Positions 1-7,208 of a DNA stretch of 11,155 nucleotides are shown in pieces. The position numbers and the translations under genes are program-made. Positions within the stretch are counted from its first letter, which is position 1; every line of letters starts with the position of its first letter. The notes below the pieces were generated by a model that was not told where the DNA came from, made no database searches, and saw only the letters and a list, made by a program, of their open reading frames with translations. Origin of the DNA: Syntrophaceae bacterium UBA1062 (GTDB lineage Bacteria; Desulfobacterota; Desulfomonilia; UBA1062); NCBI GenBank assembly GCA_002316295.1, contig DCDF01000203.1:1-11155 (forward strand), written 5' to 3'.

Positions 1-812
<812 letters not shown>

Positions 813-912
813 AATCTCGTGTATACGCTGTATTGAAGCGTATTACTTACCTTACGTTCGCCTTCCACTATTCAGTTTTCAAAGATCTATCTATTACTCG
901 TGCCAAACTCCA
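813..912 (-). other. rRNA leader with boxA-like antitermination sequence
   Basis: This is the stretch between the most downstream rrn promoter and the mature 16S 5' end. On the minus strand it holds GATCTTTGAAAACT (874-887), which resembles the boxA-type sequences common in bacterial rRNA leaders. A second copy of the type, GCTCTTTGAACAA (951-963), lies upstream of P3 and so would be transcribed only from P1 and P2. The E. coli rrn boxA is TGCTCTTTAACAA. NusB/NusE-dependent antitermination is inferred from this resemblance. No protein-coding gene is visible. Confidence 0.55.
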
Positions 913-943
913 TGTATAAGCACGCCTGTAGATTTTCTGTCAA
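913..943 (-). promoter_or_regulatory. rrn promoter P3
   Basis: The minus strand reads TTGACA (938-943), a 19-base spacer, then TATACA (913-918). The -35 is consensus, the -10 is good and the spacer is slightly long. An A-tract directly upstream (about 945-955) could act as an UP element. It is the promoter nearest to 16S, about 100 bases from the mature 5' end. Confidence 0.65.
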
Positions 944-985
944 CTATTTTTTGTTCAAAGAGCTACTGTGTTCAACGCGGTTTGC

Positions 986-1014
986 TTTCTATTAAAGAAC
1001 GACTGCGTTGTCAA
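986..1014 (-). promoter_or_regulatory. rrn promoter P2
   Basis: The minus strand reads TTGACA (1009-1014), a 17-base spacer, then TAGAAA (986-991). An eight-base A-run lies upstream at about 1031-1038 in an UP-element-like position. The -35 sits at one arm of a 9-bp inverted repeat (1012-1049). The element shares CCCCTTGACA, the spacing and ATAGAAAG with P1 exactly 80 bp upstream. Confidence 0.75.
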
Positions 1015-1049
1015 GGGGGATGTTGAATCTTTTTTTTCGTCCCCCCTTG
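1012..1049. repeat. Inverted repeat overlapping the P2 -35 region
   Basis: CAAGGGGGA (1012-1020) and TCCCCCCTTG (1040-1049) form a 9-bp inverted repeat with one bulged G, around a 19-base centre containing an eight-base T-run. The left arm overlaps the -35 hexamer of P2, so the repeat could be an operator. It would also form a hairpin in transcripts starting at P1. Function is inferred from position only. Confidence 0.5.
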
Positions 1050-1065
1050 CCCTGAAGGCTTGCCC

Positions 1066-1094
1066 TTTCTATGTCAAATCACTTTCCGTGTCAA
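1066..1094 (-). promoter_or_regulatory. rrn promoter P1
   Basis: The minus strand reads TTGACA (1089-1094), a 17-base spacer, then TAGAAA (1066-1071). It is followed by a GC-rich discriminator (GGGCAAG), a feature known in stringently controlled rRNA promoters. AT-rich sequence just upstream (about 1107-1122) fits an UP element. This is the most upstream of the three rrn promoters, about 214 bases after the tyrS stop. Confidence 0.75.
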
Positions 1095-1283
1095 GGGGTA
1101 ACTTGCGAAAAAATTTTATTCCTTACATCCCCTATTTCAAGAGCAAATATATTAGATGGATCAGCGGGTAAAAAGGATTCACCCCGCCGGCCTGAAAAGA
1201 ACCGGAACATCCATCCTTCACCCGTTCTGCGGCCGGTCGGATGTGCAAAGCGACGCATGCGGCGGCGACCCTCTCTCCCGGAA

Positions 1284-1303
1284 GCCGGCGAAAACACGCC
1301 GGC
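1284..1303 (-). terminator. Possible weak hairpin after tyrS
   Basis: Just after the tyrS stop codon the minus strand can form a perfect 7-bp GC-only stem, GCCGGCG/CGCCGGC, with a six-base loop. No U-tract follows, so it is not a convincing intrinsic terminator. It may mark a transcript end or a stabilised 3' end. The region 1095-1283 between it and the rrn promoters shows no gene. Confidence 0.3.
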
Positions 1304-1307
1304 ACGG

Positions 1308-2498
1308 CTAGCCGATGGTGACGCGGGCGAACCGCCTCTTCCCTACCTTTATTATATAGGCGCCCGGCGCGAGCACCAGCTCGGGGTCGGAGACCTTCTG
1401 TTCGTCTATGCTTACCGCTCCCTGAGCCACGAGCCTCTTCGCCTCTGACGTGCTCTGCACCATGGACGCCTCCTTGAGCACAGAGCAGATCCACGGTCTG
1501 TCGAGCCGGATATCGACCTCGGGCATATCTTCAGGCAGCGCCTTTTCCTTGAACACCCGGGTGAACGATTCCCTGGCCAGATCCGCGTCCCGCTTCCCGT
1601 GAAACCGCTCGACCATCTCGGCGGCCAGATCCATCTTGGCCTCCATGGGGTGGAGCGCACCCTGGCTCACCCTGTCCTGCAGCCCGTGGATCTCGTCGAG
1701 CGACCGGGAGCTCAGCAGCTCATAGTACTTCCACATGAGCTCGTCGGATATGGACATGACCTTCCCGAACATGTCGGCCGGGGGGTCGTCCACGCCGATA
1801 TAGTTGTTGTATGACTTGCTCATCTTCTGAACGCCGTCGGTGCCTTCCAGAAGAGGAAGCGTCATCACCACCTGCTGCTCCTGACCATAGGCCTTTTGGA
1901 CATCCCTTCCCATGAGCAGGTTGAAGATCTGGTCTGTACCGCCCAGCTCGACATCGGCCTGAAGCGCCACAGAGTCGTACCCCTGGATGAAGGGGTAGAG
2001 GAATTCGTGGATGCTGATGGGATGCTGCTGCTGGTATCTCTTCCTGAAATCGTCGCGCTCCAGCATCCGGGCCACGGTCTGCACCGAGGTGAGCTTGATG
2101 AAGTCCGAGACGACCATGTTGTCCATCCACTGCGAGTTGTAGGCCAGGGTGGTCCTCTTGGGATCAAGGATCTTCTTCACCTGCTCCTGGTAGGTCTTGG
2201 CGTTCTCCAGGACTTCCTGCCTGGTCAGGGGGGGCCTCGTGGTGCTTCTGCCGCTCGGGTCGCCGATCATGCCCGTGAAGTCGCCGATCAGGCAGATGAC
2301 TTCATGGCCCGCGTCCTGAAATTGCCGCATCTTCTGCAGGACCACCGTGTGGCCCAGATGGATGTCCGGGGCGGTTGGGTCGAAGCCGACCTTGACCTTG
2401 AGCGGCCTGCCCTTCTTCAGTTTGGCTACGAGCTCTTCCTCGGATACGATTTCAACGATCCCGCGTTTGAGTTCTCTCAGCTGGTCTTCGATGCCCAT
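1308..2498 (-). CDS. tyrS: Tyrosyl-tRNA synthetase (class I)
   Basis: This 396-residue cytosolic enzyme activates tyrosine with ATP and loads it onto tRNA-Tyr. The class I signatures are present: HLGH at residues 47-50 (HIGH motif) and KMSKS at 225-229. A GDFTGMIGDPSGR stretch lies near residue 72 and ELGGTDQ near 184. The C-terminal 60 or so residues look like an S4 RNA-binding domain and end in ARVTIG. Length and the GMIGDPSGR form suit the TyrZ-like branch of bacterial TyrRS rather than the E. coli TyrS branch; that assignment is from memory of the family. I chose the ATG at 2498 because a strong GGGGGAGGG site lies about 5 bases upstream. An in-frame ATG at 2534 lies inside rny. The start is 13 bases after the rny stop, so the two are probably co-transcribed. 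No T-box or leader is visible. Confidence 0.96.
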   Translation of the reverse strand: MGIEDQLRELKRGIVEIVSEEELVAKLKKGRPLKVKVGFDPTAPDIHLGHTVVLQKMRQFQDAGHEVICLIGDFTGMIGDPSGRSTTRPPLTRQEVLENAKTYQEQVKKILDPKRTTLAYNSQWMDNMVVSDFIKLTSVQTVARMLERDDFRKRYQQQHPISIHEFLYPFIQGYDSVALQADVELGGTDQIFNLLMGRDVQKAYGQEQQVVMTLPLLEGTDGVQKMSKSYNNYIGVDDPPADMFGKVMSISDELMWKYYELLSSRSLDEIHGLQDRVSQGALHPMEAKMDLAAEMVERFHGKRDADLARESFTRVFKEKALPEDMPEVDIRLDRPWICSVLKEASMVQSTSEAKRLVAQGAVSIDEQKVSDPELVLAPGAYIIKVGKRRFARVTIG

Positions 2499-2511
2499 GG
2501 TCCCTCCCCCG

Positions 2512-4062
2512 TCACTTCGCATACCGTACTGCACGGGTCTCTCTGATAACCACCACGCGGATCTGCCCGGGGTAGGTCAGCTTCTCCTCGATATCCTTGG
2601 TGAGCTGTTTTGCCAGGAAGTCGGCCTCTTCGTCGTTGATCTTGTCGACATCCACCATGACGCGGATCTCCCTGCCCGCCTGAACCGCAAACGTTTTGGA
2701 CACCCCGTCGAACGAGCTCGCGATGCTCTCGAGGTCCGCAAGCCGCTTGACATAATTCTCGAGCATCTCTCTCCTGGCACCGGGCCGTGCTGCGGAGAGC
2801 GAATCGGCGGCCTGCACGAGAAATCCGTAGACCGAGTTCACCGGGGCCTCATTGTGGTGCGAGGCGATGGCCTCGACCACCTTGGCCGCCTCTCCGTGGC
2901 GCTTGGCGATCTCGGCGCCGATGATTGCGTGTGATCCTTCGACCTCGTGATCCACGGCCTTGCCGATATCGTGCAGCAGACCGATCCGTTTGGCCACCTT
3001 CTGGTTCACGCCGAGCTCGGCAGCGATGATCCCACAGAGATGCGCCACCTCAAGAGAGTGCTGATAGACGTTCTGGGAAAAGCTGGTACGGTATTTGAGC
3101 TTACCCACCAGCTTGATGAGCTCGGGGCTGATCCCGTGGACCCCCACGTCAAAGGTGGCCTGCTGGCCCGCCTCCCAGATGCCGTCGTTGATTTCCTTGG
3201 TGACCTTTTCCACTACCTCCTCGATCCGGGAGGGGTGGATCCTGCCGTCGATCACCAGGGTTTCCAGGGAGAGTCTGGCGATCTCTCTCTTGATCGGATC
3301 GAAGCTCGATACGATCACCGCATCGGGCGTATCGTCGATGATGAGGTCGACCCCGGTGACCGCCTCGATCGACCGGATGTTGCGCCCTTCCCTGCCGATG
3401 ATCCGGCCCTTCATCTCTTCGCTGGGCAGGTTGACCACGGAGACGGTCCGCGAGCTCACCACATCCGCCGAGTATCGCTGGATCGCGGTTGCCAAGATGC
3501 TCTTGGCCTTTCTGTCGGCCTCCGCCTCAGCCTCGTCGGATATCTGCTTGAGCAGCTTTGCAGCCTCGTGCCTGGCCTCGCTTTCCAGAGACTGCATGAG
3601 TTCCTTCTTCGCCTGCTTTGAATCCATGCCGCTGATCTCTTCCAGCTTTGCTATCTGCTGCTTACGGAGATTCTCCACGTCCGCCTTCATGTTCTCCACA
3701 TGGCGCTGCCTGTCTGCCAGGGACTGTTCGTTTTTCTTGAGCTCCTGCTCGCGCTTGTCCAGCGTCGTCAGCTTGTGGTCGATGAGTTCTTCCCGCTGGT
3801 GGATCCGCTTCTCGATCGCGGAAACCTCCTTGAGGCGATCCTTGGCCTCGGCATCGCTCTGGCTTTTGGCGGTGAAAATGATTTCCTTGGCCTCGATCTG
3901 CGCGTCGGCTATGATGTTCGACGCCTCTTTCTTGGACTCTTCGATCATCCTGCGGGATGTCTCTTCGGCATCCCTCCCCTTCTTCTTTCCGATGTGGGTA
4001 TTTACGACGTACCCACCGGCTGCACCGATGAATACGGCAATCAGTAACAAAAGCATTTCCAT
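2512..4062 (-). CDS. rny: Ribonuclease Y
   Basis: RNase Y is a membrane-anchored endoribonuclease that starts mRNA decay and processing. This protein has 516 residues, the usual family length. It shows an N-terminal membrane segment (about 3-21), a long charged coiled coil (about 25-200), a KH RNA-binding domain with GRIIGREGRN (219-228), and an HD domain with H335, the metal-binding pair H364-D365 in LLHDIGK, and H402-H403. The C-terminal region ends in TYPGQIRVVVIRETRAV, typical of the family. Its ATG overlaps the fthC stop as TAATG, and GAGGTG lies 7 bases upstream, so translation is likely coupled to fthC. tyrS follows 13 bases later. Having RNase Y in the same run as 6S RNA puts two global RNA regulators in one locus. 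Confidence 0.97.
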   Translation of the reverse strand: MEMLLLLIAVFIGAAGGYVVNTHIGKKKGRDAEETSRRMIEESKKEASNIIADAQIEAKEIIFTAKSQSDAEAKDRLKEVSAIEKRIHQREELIDHKLTTLDKREQELKKNEQSLADRQRHVENMKADVENLRKQQIAKLEEISGMDSKQAKKELMQSLESEARHEAAKLLKQISDEAEAEADRKAKSILATAIQRYSADVVSSRTVSVVNLPSEEMKGRIIGREGRNIRSIEAVTGVDLIIDDTPDAVIVSSFDPIKREIARLSLETLVIDGRIHPSRIEEVVEKVTKEINDGIWEAGQQATFDVGVHGISPELIKLVGKLKYRTSFSQNVYQHSLEVAHLCGIIAAELGVNQKVAKRIGLLHDIGKAVDHEVEGSHAIIGAEIAKRHGEAAKVVEAIASHHNEAPVNSVYGFLVQAADSLSAARPGARREMLENYVKRLADLESIASSFDGVSKTFAVQAGREIRVMVDVDKINDEEADFLAKQLTKDIEEKLTYPGQIRVVVIRETRAVRYAK

Positions 4063-4625
4063 TATTGCACCTCATTTTTTGATCTGAAAAACACACCTGT
4101 CTGAGTCACTACACAATCCACCTGCATATCCCATGAATCAGCGGGGAGTCGCTCTAAAAAGCATTCATCGAAGCACACGCCGACGGCCGGTATGTTGGTG
4201 CCGCCCTGCATCAGCCTGTCGTAGTATCCCTTTCCGTACCCGATGCGGTGACCGATGCGGTCGAAACTGATACCGGGAACGAACAGAAGATCGATGTCAT
4301 TCAATGGGAAGGGGGCGCCGTTCTGCGGCTCGGGGATTCCGAAATGTCCGGGAACGAGTTCATCGAGGCTCTTCACCGGATAGAAATCCAGCTCATGGTC
4401 GCGTACCCTGGGAAACAGGGCGGTCTTGCCGGCGTCGCCCAGGAGAGGGAGCAGGTCCGCCTCGCCGCGCACCGGATAATAGAGCGCGAAGGTGCGCGCT
4501 TTTCGGTACAGGGGCAGCGCGCGGATATGGGTCAGGATTTGTGACTCCGACCGTATCTTATCTTCGCCGGCGATGCGCTGGCGGCAGACCAGCATGGATG
4601 CTCTGATCGCGGTTTTGCTCTCCAT
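4062..4625 (-). CDS. fthC: 5-formyltetrahydrofolate cyclo-ligase
   Basis: This enzyme (MTHFS, YgfA/FAU family) uses ATP to convert 5-formyl-tetrahydrofolate to 5,10-methenyl-tetrahydrofolate, returning a stored folate to one-carbon metabolism. With the ATG at 4625 it has 187 residues, normal for the family. Visible motifs are the YYPVRGE segment (about 49-55), GIPEP (96-100), and the phosphate-binding loop VPGISFD...RIGYGKGYYDR (about 116-137). I prefer 4625 because the following ESKTAIRASM matches the usual family N-terminus. An in-frame ATG at 4640 would add five residues, and neither has a strong ribosome site. It lies downstream of the probable 6S RNA and overlaps rny by one base. In E. 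coli the homologue lies downstream of ssrS in the same way and is linked to persister formation. Confidence 0.93.
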   Translation of the reverse strand: MESKTAIRASMLVCRQRIAGEDKIRSESQILTHIRALPLYRKARTFALYYPVRGEADLLPLLGDAGKTALFPRVRDHELDFYPVKSLDELVPGHFGIPEPQNGAPFPLNDIDLLFVPGISFDRIGHRIGYGKGYYDRLMQGGTNIPAVGVCFDECFLERLPADSWDMQVDCVVTQTGVFFRSKNEVQ

Positions 4626-4695
4626 GTTCCCGTATGGCATGCGGTCATTTCAGGAGAGAAATGAACAGGCGGGCTCGAAAATTTCACAAAAGAAA

Positions 4696-4840
4696 ACGGC
4701 CTCCGCCTTCTGTTCTCCAAATCCCTGATATATCAATCACGCCAGCCCCTGCGCGACTGGATCAGGCTGTCATCTCAGGGGAGATACTTACACCCGGTTG
4801 CTGTGGAAGCGTTCGCTCATCGCATGGATCAGGAGGCCGT
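4696..4840 (-). ncRNA. ssrS: Probable 6S RNA between zapA and fthC
   Basis: 6S RNA binds the sigma70 RNA polymerase holoenzyme and dampens transcription in slow growth. The call rests mainly on position: zapA, ssrS, fthC is a well-known proteobacterial order, and about 240 bases lie between the two genes here. The minus strand folds as a long rod. ACGGCCTCC (4832-4840) pairs perfectly with GGAGGCCGT (4696-4704), TGAT with ATCA just inside, CATGC with GCGTG, and CCCCTG with CAGGGG near the tip. A TTTTCTTTT tract follows the outer stem. The span bounded by the outer stem is 145 bases, shorter than the 183-base E. coli RNA, so the true ends may differ. I cannot confirm the central bubble without a covariance model. 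A small hairpin CGTGAA/TTCACG (4837-4854) would compete with the closing stem. Confidence 0.6.
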
Positions 4841-4864
4841 GAAGGCCCGTTCACGAGAAAGCCT

Positions 4865-5146
4865 CTATTTCATTCCATTATCGATATCGTCTATGAGCTG
4901 ATCGACCTTTCGGGAAACCGACTCTTTGTAGCTCCTCAACTCCGATCTTGCCTGTGCAACATCATCAGCCAGATTCAGCATCACCATGGTTGCGAGCTCC
5001 ATGGTAGAAACCGCGGAGCCTTTCTGCTGAATGTCCAGAACCTTCTCGTTGACGTACCGTGACAATGACTGTACGTGCTCCTCATTACCCTTGGCCTTAA
5101 CCTTGTATTCCTGCCCCAATATCTGTATCGTTATCGTGTCCTGCAC
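4865..5146 (-). CDS. zapA: Cell division protein ZapA
   Basis: ZapA binds FtsZ and cross-links filaments in the Z ring. The 93-residue product has the expected small N-terminal beta domain (ITIQILGQEYKVKA, about 5-18), a helical middle with VNEKVLDIQ and STMELATMVMLNLADD, and a charged C-terminal coiled coil. Length and the position before the probable 6S RNA fit the family. The start is GTG at 5146, six bases after the stop of the upstream coiled-coil gene. There is no clear ribosome site, so coupled translation with that gene is likely. Pairing with a ZapB-like protein just upstream supports the assignment. Confidence 0.9.
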   Translation of the reverse strand: MQDTITIQILGQEYKVKAKGNEEHVQSLSRYVNEKVLDIQQKGSAVSTMELATMVMLNLADDVAQARSELRSYKESVSRKVDQLIDDIDNGMK

Positions 5147-5152
5147 AAGATA

Positions 5153-5371
5153 TCAAAACGCTTCCACACACGCGATAAGGTGTGCAACCTTTTGCTTCAC
5201 CTGTTCTTTTTCTCCCAAGAGATTCTCAATCTCCTGCTTTAACCCGTTTACCTCTTCCTCCTTTTCTTTCAGCTTGACGGCTAGCTCTCCATTGTGCTTT
5301 TTGAGAGTCTTTACCAGCTCCAGTAAGCCGAGAATTCTTTCCTCCAGTATATCGAGTTTTTCCAACAACAT
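5153..5371 (-). CDS. zapB: Small coiled-coil protein, ZapB-like
   Basis: This protein of about 72 residues is almost entirely predicted coiled coil, with leucine/isoleucine heptads and many lysine and glutamate residues. Size and position directly before zapA match the ZapB-type division proteins annotated in related bacteria, which form filaments at the Z ring through ZapA. Sequence alone cannot prove ZapB function because coiled coils are low-complexity. The start is uncertain. The region reads AAGAGGTG ATG TTG TTG: GTG at 5374, ATG at 5371 and TTG at 5368 or 5365 are all in frame. The GAGG site is only 2 bases from the ATG and 5 to 8 bases from the TTGs, so a TTG start is possible. A promoter lies at 5395-5425. 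Confidence 0.75.
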   Translation of the reverse strand: MLLEKLDILEERILGLLELVKTLKKHNGELAVKLKEKEEEVNGLKQEIENLLGEKEQVKQKVAHLIACVEAF

Positions 5372-5394
5372 CACCTCTTATTATCAGCTGGTTG

Positions 5395-5425
5395 ATTATA
5401 CATCTATTCTACCCTCTCAAGTCAA
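5395..5425 (-). promoter_or_regulatory. Promoter of the zapB-zapA run
   Basis: The minus strand reads TTGACT (5420-5425), a 19-base spacer and the consensus TATAAT (5395-5400). Transcription would start near 5388, giving a leader of about 15 bases before zapB. It probably drives zapB, zapA and the 6S RNA precursor, and perhaps the genes further on. The spacer is longer than the ideal 17. Confidence 0.65.
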
Positions 5426-5569
5426 GAACCTATTCTCCCAGCAAAGAAGCGGCTTCGCGCACCGTTCTTCTAGTGATGGGAAATTTCACGACCTGTTGCA
5501 GAAAACCGGGCAGAAATTTTTTTTCACACTCTCGGGGTAAAGAGGAAGATTGCTTAAAAATCCTCGACC

Positions 5570-5598
5570 AAACGACCGATAGGTAGAGATAATATCTC
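5570..5598 (+). promoter_or_regulatory. Possible promoter/operator of the GAF gene
   Basis: A perfect palindrome GAGAT-AAT-ATCTC (5586-5598) covers a GATAAT -10-like hexamer (5588-5593). A weak -35-like TCGACC sits 18 bases upstream. The palindrome ends 15 bases before the chosen start and could be an operator. The divergent spacer 5426-5569 shows no gene or terminator, only an eight-base T-run near 5517-5525. Confidence 0.35.
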
Positions 5599-5613
5599 GT
5601 GATGGAGGAAACG

Positions 5614-6108
5614 ATGAACGAGTCCCACCTCGACATGCTCTATGCTCTGGCAAAGGAGCTCAATACCGCGGATGATATCCCCACCATGTTCGATGCGGTG
5701 ATCACCCATCTCCCGAAGGTGATCGGCGCCAGGTATTGCTCGCTCTTTATCCGAAACCCTTCTTCAGGCGAGCTCGAGCTCAAGGCGCACAACCACACCG
5801 ACATCGGAGAAGACCCGTTCATCAATGTCGGTTCGCAGCAGGAAAGCGTCATGAATCTGGTCCTTTCGCGCAGATCTTCCTTGATCATCAGAGACATCGA
5901 AGAGGATATCGGCGTTCAGAACAAGGACAAGTACACCACCAAGTCCTTTATGTGCATCCTCATCAAACACGCCGACGATATCAAGGGTGTCCTCAACCTC
6001 GCGGATAAGCCGGACGGCGGCTTCTCCAAAGAAGACATGCTCATCAGCTCGATTATCGGCGAGCTTCTCGGAGCTCTGCTTGCACGGATAGACCTGAATG
6101 CCGTATAA
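5614..6108 (+). CDS. Stand-alone GAF domain protein
   Basis: The 164-residue soluble protein is essentially one GAF domain, a fold that binds small ligands or serves as a dimer platform in signalling. The pattern is typical: N-terminal helix (LDMLYALAKELNTADDI, 6-22), a helix with MFDAVITHLPKVIGARYCSLFI (25-46), strands around ELELKAHN and SSLIIRDIEED (88-98), then SFMCILIKHADDIKGVLNLADK (111-132) and a closing helix. No output domain is attached, so it probably acts through a partner. I chose the ATG at 5614 because GGAGG lies 5 bases upstream; in-frame GTG 5599 and ATG 5602 lack a site. ychF starts 8 bases after its stop. The ligand is unknown. Confidence 0.85.
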   Translation: MNESHLDMLYALAKELNTADDIPTMFDAVITHLPKVIGARYCSLFIRNPSSGELELKAHNHTDIGEDPFINVGSQQESVMNLVLSRRSSLIIRDIEEDIGVQNKDKYTTKSFMCILIKHADDIKGVLNLADKPDGGFSKEDMLISSIIGELLGALLARIDLNAV

Positions 6109-6109
6109 T
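6080..6109 (+). promoter_or_regulatory. Internal promoter for ychF (possible leaderless start)
   Basis: TTGCAC (6080-6085), an 18-base spacer and the consensus TATAAT (6104-6109) lie at the end of the GAF gene, whose TAA stop overlaps the -10. The usual 6-7 base distance from -10 to start site would put transcription start at or next to the A of the ychF ATG (6117). Confidence 0.55.
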
Positions 6110-6116
6110 ATGCGGC

Positions 6117-7208
6117 ATGGGATTCACCTGCGGGATTGTGGGCCTTCCGAATACGGGAAAGTCCACCTTATTCAATCTGGTCACGAAAGCCGGGGTGCCT
6201 GCGGAAAACTACCCGTTCTGCACCATCGACCCCAATATCGGGATCGTGAACGTCCCGGACGGAAACCTGTCTGAAATCGCGGCGATCACCCATCCGGACA
6301 AGATCACCCCGACGACTCTGAAGATCTACGACATCGCGGGGCTCGTCAAAGGGGCATACAAGGGAGAAGGCCTCGGCAACCAGTTTCTCGGGCACATCAG
6401 GGGGGTGGATGCCGTCATCCACATGGTCCGGTGCTTCGAGGACGCCAACGTCTCACATGTATACAGCGAGATCGACCCCGTGGGAGACATGGAAGTCATT
6501 CTCACCGAGCTGGTCATGGCCGACCTCGAAATCATCGAGAAGCGCAAGGATTCAGTGGCGAGGGGCCTGCGGGTCGGGAAAAAGGATGTTCCCAAAGCCG
6601 AAATCGAGATGATCGACGCGGTGGAGGGCGCGCTGCTGGAGGGGAAATGCCTGGTCGACACCGGCCTGGAGCTGGACCAGTCGCTCATGAAATCCTGGGG
6701 CATCCTCACGGCGAAGCCGTATCTCGTGGTGGCGAACATCGGAGAGGACGATGTGACGGGCGGCTCGGAAAAGCTCGAGCGGCTCATCCGGTGGGGACGG
6801 GAGCGGGGAAGGAAGGTCATCCCTATCTGCACCAAATTCGAGCTGGAGGCATCCGAGCTCGACGAGGAAGACCGCGCGGAGTTCCTCTCGTCCGTCGGAA
6901 TCGAGCGGCCGGGGATAGACGCTCTCATCAGCGCATGCTATGAGATCCTCGACCTGATCACCTTCTACACGCCGGTTGGCAGGGAACTCAAGGCATGGAC
7001 CCTGAAGAGAGGGAGCACTCTCCACGATGCGGCAGGGCTCATCCATACCGACATCCAGGAAGGGTTCATCAAGGCCGATGTGGTGAGCCTATCCGATTTC
7101 CTCGCCCATCAGGGCATGCACGGGGCGAAGGAGTCGGGCGCGGTTCTGATCGAGGGCAGGGAGTTCGTCCTGAGGGACAAAGACGTGGTGGTCATCCACT
7201 TCCGTTGA
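6117..7208 (+). CDS. ychF: Ribosome-binding ATPase YchF (Obg/OLA1 family)
   Basis: YchF is a conserved P-loop protein of the Obg group that prefers ATP over GTP, binds ribosomes and is linked to stress and redox responses. The 363-residue length is standard. It has the P-loop GLPNTGKS (9-16), DIAGLVKGA (72-80) and the altered G4 motif NIGE (207-210), in place of the NKxD of true GTPases, which explains ATP preference. A helical insert with LELVMADLEIIEKR-like sequence follows, and the C-terminal 80 or so residues are the TGS domain. Cys35 in NYPFCTIDPN corresponds to the redox-sensitive cysteine reported for E. coli YchF. The ATG at 6117 matches the conserved MGF-type N-terminus, but no ribosome site precedes it. 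A promoter inside the GAF gene suggests leaderless or coupled translation. Confidence 0.96.
   Translation: MGFTCGIVGLPNTGKSTLFNLVTKAGVPAENYPFCTIDPNIGIVNVPDGNLSEIAAITHPDKITPTTLKIYDIAGLVKGAYKGEGLGNQFLGHIRGVDAVIHMVRCFEDANVSHVYSEIDPVGDMEVILTELVMADLEIIEKRKDSVARGLRVGKKDVPKAEIEMIDAVEGALLEGKCLVDTGLELDQSLMKSWGILTAKPYLVVANIGEDDVTGGSEKLERLIRWGRERGRKVIPICTKFELEASELDEEDRAEFLSSVGIERPGIDALISACYEILDLITFYTPVGRELKAWTLKRGSTLHDAAGLIHTDIQEGFIKADVVSLSDFLAHQGMHGAKESGAVLIEGREFVLRDKDVVVIHFR

Noticed and set aside
1091..1494. Minus-strand open frames covering the tyrS 3' end and the rrn upstream region
   Set aside because: They overlap tyrS in another frame or run through the promoters; no domain is seen.
1896..2546. 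216-codon plus-strand open frame opposite tyrS
   Set aside because: Antisense shadow of tyrS; no ribosome site and no recognisable domain.
3095..4087. 330-codon plus-strand open frame opposite rny
   Set aside because: The translation is serine- and leucine-rich, as expected for the antisense of GC-rich coding DNA, and it overlaps the certain RNase Y gene.
5153..5371. Reading the small coiled-coil gene as a phage or toxin-antitoxin component
   Set aside because: Position directly before zapA and the simple heptad pattern fit a ZapB-like protein better, and no partner gene of that kind is near.
5430..5636. 68-codon minus-strand open frame upstream of zapB
   Set aside because: It overlaps the GAF promoter region and start, has no ribosome site and no recognisable similarity; the zapB promoter lies just after its end.
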